Notes: generated by a model not told the origin, from the letters alone. A stretch of DNA of 45,179 nucleotides from Pirellulales bacterium (GCA_022448345.1 JAKVCB010000017.1:1-45179), one strand, 5' to 3'; shown: positions 1 to 9,112, numbered from the stretch's first letter. Numbers and translations: made by a program.

Positions 1-1407
1 GTCGTAGCATGGCTACTCAGTACAGCTTCCCATTTGATGCTCTTGATTCTCTTGGCATTATTCACCCTCAGTGGTCCTGAAAAATCAGAGCAAATCCAAT
101 TGAGCCTTCACATCGATCCAATTCGAATTGAAGGTGAACTCGAAGAGCAAGAACCAGTTGTCCGACATATTGGGTTCAAGCTCCCAGTGGAAGAAGTACC
201 ACCATTGCCACCCGATCCAGAGGCGTTGGAAGCTCAAATGTGGGCCGACCAACTCGTGGTCGCCGCCGAAGACCCGGCTCCCAACCTTCCTGAGTTGAAC
301 CGCGTCATCGAGGCGGTGGAGTCGGAAAATCAATATTGGCGAATGCTGTCCTCCCGTGACCCGAGAATCCGCAAAGAACTGATTGACCAGGAAGGAGGGA
401 CCTCCCGTACCGAAGCCGCCGTTGCCCGTGCGTTGCGATGGATTACGCTCCATCAGCACCCCAACGGAAGCTGGCCACTGGACGCCTTTCACGAGGCGCC
501 TGCCTGCGATGGCCAGTGCCGGGATGCAGGCCACATTCGAACCGGACCGGGAGGAACCGCCTTGGCGCTACAAGCTTTGTTGGGGGCTGGACAAACCCAC
601 ACCTACGGCATCTACCGCGATGCGGTCTCTGACGGATTGCGGTATCTCCTCGAGATCCAAACAGAAAACGGAGATCTGCGCGGGAACACTCGCGCGAACG
701 CGGGAATGTATGTGCAGGCACTTGCTGCTATTGCCCTGGCCGATGCTTTGGCAATGACCGGCGACAAGCGACTCGTCGCCCCTGCCCAAAATGCGATCGA
801 TTTCATTGCCGCATCTCAAAACGATGCTGGAGGATGGCGATACCGACCGGGTGAGAGCGGCGACACCAGCGTGATTGGCTGGCAACTCATGGCCATGCAC
901 AGCGGAAGAGCCGCCGGACTGGAAGTTTCAAACCTGGCTTTGATTGGAGCCAGCTTCTATCTCGATAGCGCACAGGTCGACCAGGAGGGGGCATTTTACA
1001 GCTACCAACCTGGCAGTGGTTTTTCTGAGGTCATGACGGCCGAAGGGCTCTTGAGTCGAATGTACCTGGGCTGGCAGAGACAAAATCGAGGGCTCCGCCG
1101 AGGGGTTTTGCAGCTTGCGGAAGATTTTCCGCCAATTCGAAGCAAACCCAATATTTACTACTGGTATTACGCAACCCAGGTCATGCACCATTGGGGAGGA
1201 CCTGTCTGGACACGCTGGAACCAGCAAATGCGGGATGTCCTGGTGGAAAGCCAAGCGACCCAAGGTCACGAAGCAGGCAGTTGGTGGTATCCGGGAACTC
1301 CGCACGGAGGCCGGGGAGGTCGGCTTTATATGACGGCCCTGGCCTGTTGCACGCTGGAGGTCTACTACCGGCACGCCCCCCTGTTTCGCAAGATTAAACT
1401 GAATTAA
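1..1407 (+). CDS. Prenyltransferase/squalene-oxidase repeat protein, membrane-anchored (5' partial)
   Basis: The frame is open from base 1, so the start probably lies outside the window; the first internal candidates are TTG 34 and ATG 37. The visible N-terminus is one hydrophobic segment (about residues 5-22 from base 1), followed by an acidic, proline-rich linker. An alpha-alpha toroid domain of the squalene-hopene cyclase/prenyltransferase class follows, with repeated G-x-W blocks such as HPNGSWPL, NDAGGWRYRPG and GSWWYPG. This architecture (TM anchor, linker, toroid repeats) is common in planctomycetes, where the proteins are annotated only by fold and no cyclase activity is shown. I do not see the DXDD motif of true squalene-hopene cyclases, so a structural or binding role is as likely as catalysis. 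The toroid assignment is fairly certain, the function unknown. Confidence 0.8.
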   Translation, partial: VVAWLLSTASHLMLLILLALFTLSGPEKSEQIQLSLHIDPIRIEGELEEQEPVVRHIGFKLPVEEVPPLPPDPEALEAQMWADQLVVAAEDPAPNLPELNRVIEAVESENQYWRMLSSRDPRIRKELIDQEGGTSRTEAAVARALRWITLHQHPNGSWPLDAFHEAPACDGQCRDAGHIRTGPGGTALALQALLGAGQTHTYGIYRDAVSDGLRYLLEIQTENGDLRGNTRANAGMYVQALAAIALADALAMTGDKRLVAPAQNAIDFIAASQNDAGGWRYRPGESGDTSVIGWQLMAMHSGRAAGLEVSNLALIGASFYLDSAQVDQEGAFYSYQPGSGFSEVMTAEGLLSRMYLGWQRQNRGLRRGVLQLAEDFPPIRSKPNIYYWYYATQVMHHWGGPVWTRWNQQMRDVLVESQATQGHEAGSWWYPGTPHGGRGGRLYMTALACCTLEVYYRHAPLFRKIKLN

Positions 1408-1569
1408 ACCTCGCAAACACCTAACAAGGGTGGTTGCAGGGACTTGTGTCCACTGTGTAAAATAAGGGACTCGGTTTACTTGTCTGGCTGGGCTGGTTAT
1501 TTGGCAAGGTCCATAGCAGCGAGCGACGCTGCCCCGCCAGTTAGCATGCCATCATCCAAGGAGTTTAAT

Positions 1570-1659
1570 TTGGGCACGAAGAAATCTGGCAAGGGTCGGC
1601 GGAAACTCGGCCGCAAAAAGCGGCGTATGCGTTCCAAAATCCGCCACCGCAAAAAATAG
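1570..1659 (+). CDS. 29-aa very basic microprotein, bS22/mS38 (AURKAIP1/COX24)-like
   Basis: A TTG at 1570 is preceded by AAGGAG (1558-1563) with 6 nt spacing, a near-ideal ribosome-binding site. The product has 29 residues, of which about 18 are Lys or Arg; its core reads GRRKLGRKKRRMRSK and it ends IRHRKK. This resembles the tiny ribosomal protein bS22 of actinobacteria and the C-terminus of mitochondrial mS38 (AURKAIP1/COX24), which lie on the small subunit. The frame is open further upstream (to 1444), but that part has no basic or conserved character and the SD argues for the short form. The similarity is by eye, so the ribosomal role is inference; the alternative is a nucleic-acid-binding peptide of unknown role. 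Confidence 0.6.
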   Translation: MGTKKSGKGRRKLGRKKRRMRSKIRHRKK

Positions 1660-2010
1660 TTCTATCTGGCCGCTCGCGCAGTTCGGCACTTGGTCTCACG
1701 TATGCTTTGAGTCGCGTAGGCTTTGGTTGTGCGCATCGTGACACGATGTGTAGTCGAACGGTCATGGGTTAAACATCCGTTTGGCAAACGCATGTCTCTG
1801 GAAGTCGCAGTCGGGGTGAAAAGTGGTTCAGCTCTCCCTGTCAACGTCCAAGATCACCAAGCGACCATTCCAAAAGCTTTCTCGATAGCAGCCTGATCGA
1901 ACTCGATCACATCTCCCCAACAAACGCCAAGGCGCTCTGGCCAATCGGCCCGCAAGCATTGTGGTACCCATCTGCCAACACGGTGTGGCTGTTTTTTAAA
2001 ACCTGTCGTT
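1660..2010. other. Gene-free stretch with a 15-nt palindrome
   Basis: No convincing coding region is seen on either strand; the short open frames here lack a start with an SD and any recognisable motif. The region lies between the plus-strand microprotein and the 3' end of the minus-strand permease, so it should contain terminators for both. I see no strong GC hairpin plus U-tract. The only clear structure is the perfect palindrome CATCGTG-A-CACGATG at 1734-1748, which could be a protein-binding site or a weak hairpin. Confidence 0.4.
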
Positions 2011-2835
2011 TTATGAATCCTTAAGCCCCGTTGTGACAATTCCTCGCAAAAAAGTCCTCTGGGTAAGCAAGAAGATTGCGATGATTGGAAGGGTGAACAA
2101 CAAAGCTGCAGCCATCAGCAAGTTGGTTTCACTCGAATGGCTACTGACAAACTGCTCCAGCCCATAGGCTAGAGGAAATTTCTGCGGATCACTCAGATAG
2201 AGCAGTGGCCCTCCATAATCGTTCCACACCGCAACAAATTGCAACAAGGCAACCGTTGTCAACGCAGGCGTACTCAAGGGCAACACAATTCGCCAGAAGA
2301 TAGTCCATTCACCACATCCATCCGCACGAGCCGCGTCAATCAGCTCTTGGGGAATATTGCGGAAGAACTGCCTGAACAGGAAGATATAGAAAGCGTCACA
2401 AAGAAACGTGGGCACAATGAGTGCTGCCAGCGAGTTATAAAGCCCTAGCTCGCGGATCAGCAGGAAGCGGGGAATCATCGTCGCCTGCCAGGGCAACAAC
2501 ATGGTTGCGATAACCATCCCAAAGACAAGATCACGTCCAGGCCACCGCAACCGGGCAAAACCATAGGCAACGACAGAACAACTCGCAACTGTTCCCAGTA
2601 CACTTCCCACGCAAAGCACGATCGAATTGGTCAGACAACGACCTACAGAAATTGTGGCAACCGCATCAGGATAATTTTCCAGGCGCAGCCGTTCCGGTAA
2701 CAGTTTATAGGGAGCAGTCGTAATTTCAGCCGCTGGCTTGAACGACGTCGTCACCATCCACAGGATCGGACCTGCCATCACCATGACGGCCATCGCAAGC
2801 AGCAAATACACAGCTAGGGGTGTCTGACGACTCAT
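2011..2835 (-). CDS. Carbohydrate ABC transporter permease, MalG type (CUT1)
   Basis: 274 residues, the usual length for this family. It is an inner-membrane subunit of a binding-protein-dependent importer. The N-terminal TM segment is followed by the typical WMVTTSFKP block. The cytoplasmic EAA loop that docks to the ATPase is clear (DAARADGCGEWTIFWRIVLP). About six TM segments can be drawn. ATG at 2835 is 19 nt downstream of the stop of the permease/binding-protein fusion, so the two are one operon in MalF-MalG order. No ATPase gene is near, so the transporter presumably uses a shared MsmX/UgpC-type ATPase encoded elsewhere. The substrate cannot be read from the sequence. Confidence 0.9.
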   Translation of the reverse strand: MSRQTPLAVYLLLAMAVMVMAGPILWMVTTSFKPAAEITTAPYKLLPERLRLENYPDAVATISVGRCLTNSIVLCVGSVLGTVASCSVVAYGFARLRWPGRDLVFGMVIATMLLPWQATMIPRFLLIRELGLYNSLAALIVPTFLCDAFYIFLFRQFFRNIPQELIDAARADGCGEWTIFWRIVLPLSTPALTTVALLQFVAVWNDYGGPLLYLSDPQKFPLAYGLEQFVSSHSSETNLLMAAALLFTLPIIAIFLLTQRTFLRGIVTTGLKDS

Positions 2836-2854
2836 ATTCTCAACTCGACGGATT

Positions 2855-5191
2855 TTAATCCGAACCTATCCCAGGTGATGAGCCATCAGAAACCGGGGTT
2901 TCTCCCATGGTTCTTTGCAGTTGCTTTCGGACACGGTCGGCCGCCTGATGCAATCGCGACTCAGGTTCGGCCCCACGGTACATGACATCTTGAGCTGCAC
3001 CCACTACTTCCCGGTAAAAGAAAGGCGCGACAGGCAATGCGGGCGTTGGCAGTTGCTTGTCGCTACCAGCAAGTTTCACAAACGTGTCCATCAGCGGCAC
3101 CCGTTTCAAATACGCCTGATAAAGAGGCTGATCGACCACACTTTGGCTGACTGGAATCCACCCACCCGCTGCACAAGCCCGGGCAGCCTCGGCCTCGTTA
3201 CCTCCAAAACCACTCCAGAATTTCATAAATTCCCACGCACCGTCTGGATTGTGCGCACCGCGGGGAACCACGAAGAAATTGCCATTCACCCAACCTGCCT
3301 GGTGGCAACCTCCTGGAGGAGGTGGCAAAGGGACGACACCATACTCGTCGATCAGCCGACCATTGGACGCAGCCAGTTGTCGGGCCTCAAAAATGTCACG
3401 GACGCGCCATTGGCCATCCATGATGACCGCATAGCGACGGTTAGCGAGCAACGGAAACAGAGTACCGGTCAGTGCCTGATCACCCGATCGGAATGCGGTA
3501 ACGCGCCCGGTACCGTAATGGTCTCTGTAACTGGCCATCCACTCCAAGGCTCGCAGGATTGCCGGCTGGTCGGCGGTAATGGTGGCCTCCGGGTGAGAAG
3601 CTGTCAAATTGGCGAACTTGCCACCAAACACCGGCCCCCAAGCCCAGAGACGTCGCGGGTCGGGCAAATAGCCAACCTGGTCAAGTCGCTGCGATTTCTG
3701 GGGCGGAGCAATGGTCACTGCAATCGCGTCAAGGTCAGCCAGCGTCCCGGGAGGCGACAATCCGTATTCTTCCAAGAGGGTTTTGTTGTAGTACAAGGCG
3801 CGAATATCGAGACCGTTTGGCATTGCGTAAAGGCAACCTTGATAACTGGCCAACCGAAGGGCTGCAGGAAATAGCCAACTTCGCAGTTCGACAAGCTCCT
3901 CGGGAGTCGCCAAATCTGCAAGCGGCAGTAGCGCGCCGCGGTGGGCCCAATCGGCGACAATCGGATCATCCTGGTTCACCAAGTCAGGGGGATCCCCACC
4001 AGCCACGCTCAAAAAGAACTTGAGGTCGAGGTTATTTCCCGGCATCGCAATTGGACGAACGAAATAGTGCGGTTGACTGGCATTGAATTGGTCTACGATC
4101 TGCTGCACAACCGGACGGTCACGACCGCCCCAAAAGTGCCAGAAAATGACCTCGGACCGGTCGTCTTCAGTTTGCGGGGGTGCGCAGCCCAGCACACTGA
4201 TCAGCAGTCCGATAACAGCAGCCCTGCGACCTACGCCCTGGTAATGCACCCAATGGTGTGCGGACCGGAACAAGCCTAGCGTCACCAGCAAAACCAGAAT
4301 GAACAAGATCCAAGCCATTGCCGATGCATATCCGATATCGAGATCGCGGAAGGCGGCCAAAAACATGTAAAGCGAAAGAAGCAGGGTCGACCCGGCCGGG
4401 TCCCCCTGTCCGTCGCTTACCAAGTAAACCTGGGTAAATGCCTGGGTAGCCTGGATTGTTCCCAGCACGAGATTAAAGAATATCACTGGTGTCAGCAGGG
4501 GAAGCGTAACATGGAAAAATCGGCGCAAGGGACCAGCACCGTCGAGCCGAGCTGCCTCGTAAAGTGTCGTGGGAATATCCCCCAACGCGGCAAGATAGAT
4601 GATCATAAAATTGCCAACTCCCCACAAACTCATCAGTACGAGTCCGTCTTTCGAACCGAATATCTGGACCGGATCGCTGCCAATCCAGGACGGAGGCCAA
4701 AAGGCTTCGCTGGTACTCTGAAACCACGCCTGTGGCGGCAAGCCCATCCAATCGCTGAGCAAATGGTTAAGAATGCCGTGTGCCGGATCGAGAATCCACA
4801 TCCACAAAATAGCGGCTGCCACCACTGGCACGACCGACGGCAAAAACAGCAGAGTCCTGTAAATGGCAATCCCGCGGACCTTGCAGGAGAGTATCACAGC
4901 CAGCCCAACGCCCAGTGCAATCGAAAGTGGAACACTCACAAGCACGTAGTAAGCCGTGTTCCAAAGTGCCAACCCGAATGGCCCACCTTGCCACAAATCA
5001 TGAGCCAGCCTGCTATAATTTTCGCCGCCAACCCACTGCGGAGCCGAAAGTAAATCGTAGCGGCAAAAACTCCAGTAGAGGGAAGCCAGAAACGGATAAA
5101 CCGTCAGTAGCGCAAAGCCGATCAGCCAGGGGCCGATAAAAGGAAGGGCCGAAAACACTCTGCGGGTGGAAGAAGGTTTCGTCAATCGCAC
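2855..5191 (-). CDS. Fused ABC sugar permease (MalF type) and solute-binding lipoprotein
   Basis: 778 residues in one uninterrupted frame. Residues 1-318 form a complete MalF-type permease: TM1 near 15-38, the EAA loop at 212-231 (YEAARLDGAGPLRRFFHVTL), last TM about 290-308, and a HHWVHYQG end typical of free MalF proteins. Immediately after comes GRR, a short hydrophobic run and a lipobox-like LGC (Cys336), which looks like a lipoprotein signal peptide, and then a family 1 extracellular solute-binding domain (about 345-778, starting EVIFWHFWGG). Topology fits: six TMs leave the C-terminus inside, and the seventh hydrophobic segment would carry the binding domain out. A GTG codon at 4249 (Val315) could be an internal start for a separate lipoprotein, but has no clear SD. 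The GTG start at 5191 is the first start after an in-frame stop. Confidence 0.85.
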   Translation of the reverse strand: MRLTKPSSTRRVFSALPFIGPWLIGFALLTVYPFLASLYWSFCRYDLLSAPQWVGGENYSRLAHDLWQGGPFGLALWNTAYYVLVSVPLSIALGVGLAVILSCKVRGIAIYRTLLFLPSVVPVVAAAILWMWILDPAHGILNHLLSDWMGLPPQAWFQSTSEAFWPPSWIGSDPVQIFGSKDGLVLMSLWGVGNFMIIYLAALGDIPTTLYEAARLDGAGPLRRFFHVTLPLLTPVIFFNLVLGTIQATQAFTQVYLVSDGQGDPAGSTLLLSLYMFLAAFRDLDIGYASAMAWILFILVLLVTLGLFRSAHHWVHYQGVGRRAAVIGLLISVLGCAPPQTEDDRSEVIFWHFWGGRDRPVVQQIVDQFNASQPHYFVRPIAMPGNNLDLKFFLSVAGGDPPDLVNQDDPIVADWAHRGALLPLADLATPEELVELRSWLFPAALRLASYQGCLYAMPNGLDIRALYYNKTLLEEYGLSPPGTLADLDAIAVTIAPPQKSQRLDQVGYLPDPRRLWAWGPVFGGKFANLTASHPEATITADQPAILRALEWMASYRDHYGTGRVTAFRSGDQALTGTLFPLLANRRYAVIMDGQWRVRDIFEARQLAASNGRLIDEYGVVPLPPPPGGCHQAGWVNGNFFVVPRGAHNPDGAWEFMKFWSGFGGNEAEAARACAAGGWIPVSQSVVDQPLYQAYLKRVPLMDTFVKLAGSDKQLPTPALPVAPFFYREVVGAAQDVMYRGAEPESRLHQAADRVRKQLQRTMGETPVSDGSSPGIGSD

Positions 5192-5324
5192 TGGAATTCA
5201 ACCTATCAAATGACCGATAAAAACGAAGTGAGGTGAATGCGGCTCTCTTCTACGGTACTCAACCGAGCCTAGCATTTCTATTTGAGTTTTTGCATTCCGC
5301 GAGGGAAAGGCTCCCATTAAACTC

Positions 5325-7520
5325 TTGGTTATGGAGGCTATCACCCCCAAATCAGCTCGTTTTCCCTTCGCTGCCCATCGCGATGATGCCGGTGTACCAC
5401 ACATCACGGCATCGTCCTGGCAAGAGGCAATCTACGCACTTGGCTATATGCATGCTACCGATCGCCCCACACAGCTCTATTTTGCCCGTGCTGTTGCAAG
5501 CGGACAGGCTACAGAACGGATTGCTGACAAGCCAGAACTTCTGGAAATGGACTTGTTCTTGCGGCGGGCTGGGCTCGAACGTCATCTAAAAAATGAAGTT
5601 GCCCTGTTACCGGATGACCTGCTGCAACAACTCCAATGGTATAGCGATGGAGTTAATGATGGTTTCCTGGACGCCGGCCGTACACTTCCGATGTGGGCCA
5701 CTGGTTTTCAGCCACTCCCCTGGGATCCCAATGCGGTACTGCTGATTGGTAACCTGCTGAGTTTTGCTGGACTCTCGGTCACCGAACAAACCAACAAACG
5801 CGAACTGCTGGAACTCATCCAACTCGGAATAAGTGATGAGAGGCTTCGAGAACTATTTCACCCTTACCTCGATGGCATCGACCTGGCTCATCTACGAAAA
5901 ATCAACAACACAAAACGGCTCTCCGACGATGCGCTGGAACTGCTGGCAGATCTACCACGCCTGGCAGGAAGTAACGCCTGGGCAGTTAGCGGAGCACGAA
6001 GTGCCACCGGGCACGCCCTACTGGCCGGTGACCCTCACCTGGAAGTCAATCGGCTGCCCGCCATTTGGTATGAGATTGTACTGAAGTGGGATGATGGCCA
6101 GTATGCGATGGGGGCAACGCTGCCAGGTTGTCCACTTATGGCTGTCGGACGTACACCCAAGCTCGCCTGGAGTGTGACTTACCTGCATGCAAACACCAGC
6201 GACTTTTTCATCGAAGACTGTCGCCCTGGTGGATCCACAGGATGGCAATATCGACGAGGAAGTGACTGGCACGATTTTGAACGTCGACAGGAACTCGTGC
6301 GGCGTAAAGGAAGTAAAGACGTTGTACTTGATGTGCTTGAAAACGAAGTCGGTACACTCACACGGACACCCGACGAAGATACACCCGGCATGTACCTTTC
6401 ATCGGCCTGGATAGGTGGACAGGTCGGTGGTGGTCGTGCCATTGGAAACTGGTTACAAGTTATCCATTCTCAAAGTGTGTTGGAAGCGATGCAGTCGGTG
6501 CGGCCCTGCCCACACCCTGCCCTCGTATGGGTCTTTGCCGACAGCGAAGATCACATTGGAAGCCAGGCCAACGGCTGGTTACCTGTGCGGGGTGCTGACC
6601 AGTCGGGGATCGTACCGATCCCTGCCTGGGATGAAAAAAATCACTGGCAAGGAACCGTTCCAGAGGAACTGTTGCCTCACGAATATGATCCTGCAATCGG
6701 TTTCGTGGCAACCGCAAATGAAGAGCTTTATCGAACAGATGGACCACCACTTCACGCACATGGTTTTCCCGACTACCGCAAAAGGCGAATCGTGGAACGG
6801 CTGACGGAACTTCCTCAAGCCACCGTCAAAGACATGCAAGAATTGCAATACGACGTATTGAGTATGCAAGCCCGAGATTTACTTCCCATTTTCCTCGCCC
6901 ACGTTGAGGAGGGGCCATTCAAAGAGACACTCGCCAACTGGGACTACCGCTACGATACCGATTGTACCGAAGCAGCCCTATTTCAGAATTTTTACCACCA
7001 GGTACTGTTAGAAATTTTTGGCCACGAAGAGGGTATTGGGTGGCGACGAATGCTCTATCTCTGTACCCGCATGGGCTATTCTACTCTGGTTCTCTGTGCC
7101 GCTGACCGACTGCTGCGCAAGGTAACCTCTTCGTGGTGGAAAGCCCGAGACAAAGGAGAAATGATTCGCCAGGCTGCTAAACGCGTTGAGAACCGGCCTC
7201 CCCAAACCTGGTCGTCGATCAATTGGTTTCACTTTGCCAATCGCTTCTTTTCAGCCGGAAGCGTCGGACGCTTACTCGGTTTGCGATCCCGGGCAATCCC
7301 CATGCGAGGCTGCCACGCAACCATATTTCAGGGACACCTGCTCACGACGGCAACCCGCGAATCGACGTTTGCTCCCAGCTACCATATGGTTACCGAACTG
7401 GGCACGGACCAGGCATGGACGAATCTTCCCGGGGGACCAAGTGAAAATCGCTTCTCGAAGTGGTACAACACGGATATTCCCCTTTGGCTCAATGCCGAAT
7501 ATAAAGAACTCGCATCATGA
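5325..7520 (+). CDS. Penicillin acylase family protein (Ntn hydrolase), no signal peptide seen
   Basis: 731 residues. Members are made as precursors that self-cleave before a Ser, which becomes the N-terminal nucleophile and hydrolyses amides such as beta-lactam side chains, N-acyl-homoserine lactones or other N-acyl compounds. Seen here: an A-chain with GVPHITASS and YALGYMHATDR, the cleavage site AGSNAWAVSG with nucleophile Ser216, the AGDPHL block (about 235-239), and TANEE with Asn465 as the likely oxyanion Asn. The start is TTG 5325 or ATG 5331; an in-frame stop (5283-5285) with no other start codon before TTG 5325 rules out a hidden signal peptide upstream. Most relatives are exported, so a cytoplasmic form is unusual. 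It is divergent from the ABC importer (133 nt) and 62 nt upstream of a PLP decarboxylase, which suggests import, deacylation and decarboxylation of an acylated amino acid (inference). Confidence 0.85.
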   Translation: MVMEAITPKSARFPFAAHRDDAGVPHITASSWQEAIYALGYMHATDRPTQLYFARAVASGQATERIADKPELLEMDLFLRRAGLERHLKNEVALLPDDLLQQLQWYSDGVNDGFLDAGRTLPMWATGFQPLPWDPNAVLLIGNLLSFAGLSVTEQTNKRELLELIQLGISDERLRELFHPYLDGIDLAHLRKINNTKRLSDDALELLADLPRLAGSNAWAVSGARSATGHALLAGDPHLEVNRLPAIWYEIVLKWDDGQYAMGATLPGCPLMAVGRTPKLAWSVTYLHANTSDFFIEDCRPGGSTGWQYRRGSDWHDFERRQELVRRKGSKDVVLDVLENEVGTLTRTPDEDTPGMYLSSAWIGGQVGGGRAIGNWLQVIHSQSVLEAMQSVRPCPHPALVWVFADSEDHIGSQANGWLPVRGADQSGIVPIPAWDEKNHWQGTVPEELLPHEYDPAIGFVATANEELYRTDGPPLHAHGFPDYRKRRIVERLTELPQATVKDMQELQYDVLSMQARDLLPIFLAHVEEGPFKETLANWDYRYDTDCTEAALFQNFYHQVLLEIFGHEEGIGWRRMLYLCTRMGYSTLVLCAADRLLRKVTSSWWKARDKGEMIRQAAKRVENRPPQTWSSINWFHFANRFFSAGSVGRLLGLRSRAIPMRGCHATIFQGHLLTTATRESTFAPSYHMVTELGTDQAWTNLPGGPSENRFSKWYNTDIPLWLNAEYKELAS

Positions 7521-7582
7521 TTCTAAAGCGGCGAGCAGCCTTTTTTCTGAATTTCTCGGTCACCGCACGTTGAACTACCGTT

Positions 7583-9112
7583 ATGAGGGACGACCACGAA
7601 GTCGGGAATCCGAAAAGCGATCAACTCGCCACCGCTCGTGCACGGATCGCTGCGGCGTATGATCCGAACAAGCTTGCTGAAGTTGGCAAACAGGTTGTGG
7701 ATCTGATCGCCGCTCACCAGCAGAAAATCCAGGCTGGCAATGGCAATGTCCTTAACTGGAAAACGCCAATAGAACTTGTCGATCAAGCCCGCGAATCTCT
7801 TCTCCACACGCCCCCTGCCGAGGGTGACTTGCTGGAGCAAGTAACGAACCTCGTTCAAAAATCGCTCGATCGCGGCACCAATCTACACCATCCCCGATAC
7901 GTGGGTCATCAGGTACCCGCTTCCATTCCACTGGCGTCGTTGTTTGAACTGGTTGGGTCGGTGACGAACCAGGTCATGGCCATCTATGAAATGGGCCCCT
8001 GGGCGACGGCCGTCGAACACTCAATCATTCAATCGGTTGGCAAGCAACTCGGCTTTAATCCAGGCACCTTTTCCGGGCTTATAACTTCTGGTGGGTCGCT
8101 GGCAAATGTTACTGCCTTGCTGACAGCCCGTAATATTGCTCTGGACGATGTATGGAGCAAAGGCCTGGCAAGCCAAACTCCGCCACCGGTAATCGTGACG
8201 CATGCCGAGTCCCATTACTCGGTATCGCGTGCCGCAGGAATGTTGGGGCTTGGTACGGACCAAATTGTCCACGTCGGACTTGATGCACAGCGGCGCATGG
8301 ACCCCAGGCACCTGAGGGAGGTATTGAATTCTTTGCGCCGTCGAGAAGTGCCTGTGATCGCTGTGTCGGCAGCAGCCTGCGCCACACCAATCGGGGCATT
8401 CGATCCACTTGATGCGATCGCCGAAATATGCCGCCAGTACGGTGTGTGGCTACACGTCGACGCGGCCCATGGCGGTGCGACCTGCTTTAGCGATCGACAT
8501 CGCCACCTGATAGCTGGTATTGAAAAGGCAGACAGTGTCGTTTGCGATGCCCACAAAATGATGTTCATGCCCGCCTTGTGTGCAATGATCTTCTACCGGG
8601 ATCGTCAACACCGCTATAGAACCTTCCACCAGCATGCAACTTACCTGTTCGATCCCTCGGCACCCGAGTTCGCAGACTATGACAGCGGGCTGGTTAATCT
8701 GGAATGTACCAAGCGAGCTGCTGGGCTGGGACTTTGGGGCATATGGTCCTTATTTGGCTCGCAATTGTTCGCCGATCTGGTCGACGTCACCTTTGATATG
8801 GCCGCTCAATTTTTTGAGCTGTTAACTGAGGCTGAGGATTTTGAGGTTTTTTGCCAACCACAGTGCAACATCGTTGTCTTCCGCCATGTGCCACTCGAAA
8901 TGCAGGCTGCAAGTGACGACCAAAGCAACGCGTTTCAGCTGAAGTTGCGCCGTCGGGTTATTGAATCGGGTGAGGCTTACCTGGCGGCAAACCAAATCGA
9001 GAACCGCAACTACCTGCGCACCACAGTTATAAACCCACTTACGAGGAGCCAGGACCTGGCTGATTTAATCACCCTTTTGCGAAAACATGCACAAGAGTTG
9101 TTAAAGACTTAA
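7583..9112 (+). CDS. Group II pyridoxal-phosphate-dependent decarboxylase
   Basis: 509 residues, matching the aromatic amino acid/glutamate/diaminobutyrate decarboxylase family (fold type I). Features seen: the PLP-phosphate-binding TSGGSLAN (168-175), HVDAAHGG with Asp293 that contacts the pyridine nitrogen, and DAHKMM with Lys325 as the PLP Schiff-base lysine; most relatives have DPHKW or DAHKW here. It lies 62 nt behind the acylase on the same strand, so co-transcription is likely. The substrate is not readable: L-2,4-diaminobutyrate, glutamate, tyrosine/DOPA and tryptophan decarboxylases all share these motifs. Its 3' end overlaps the convergent isomerase by 4 nt. Confidence 0.88.
   Translation: MRDDHEVGNPKSDQLATARARIAAAYDPNKLAEVGKQVVDLIAAHQQKIQAGNGNVLNWKTPIELVDQARESLLHTPPAEGDLLEQVTNLVQKSLDRGTNLHHPRYVGHQVPASIPLASLFELVGSVTNQVMAIYEMGPWATAVEHSIIQSVGKQLGFNPGTFSGLITSGGSLANVTALLTARNIALDDVWSKGLASQTPPPVIVTHAESHYSVSRAAGMLGLGTDQIVHVGLDAQRRMDPRHLREVLNSLRRREVPVIAVSAAACATPIGAFDPLDAIAEICRQYGVWLHVDAAHGGATCFSDRHRHLIAGIEKADSVVCDAHKMMFMPALCAMIFYRDRQHRYRTFHQHATYLFDPSAPEFADYDSGLVNLECTKRAAGLGLWGIWSLFGSQLFADLVDVTFDMAAQFFELLTEAEDFEVFCQPQCNIVVFRHVPLEMQAASDDQSNAFQLKLRRRVIESGEAYLAANQIENRNYLRTTVINPLTRSQDLADLITLLRKHAQELLKT

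Noticed and set aside
2915-3874. 319-codon plus-strand frame opposite the binding-protein domain
   Set aside because: Antisense of a clearly recognisable ABC binding-protein domain, with no motif of its own.
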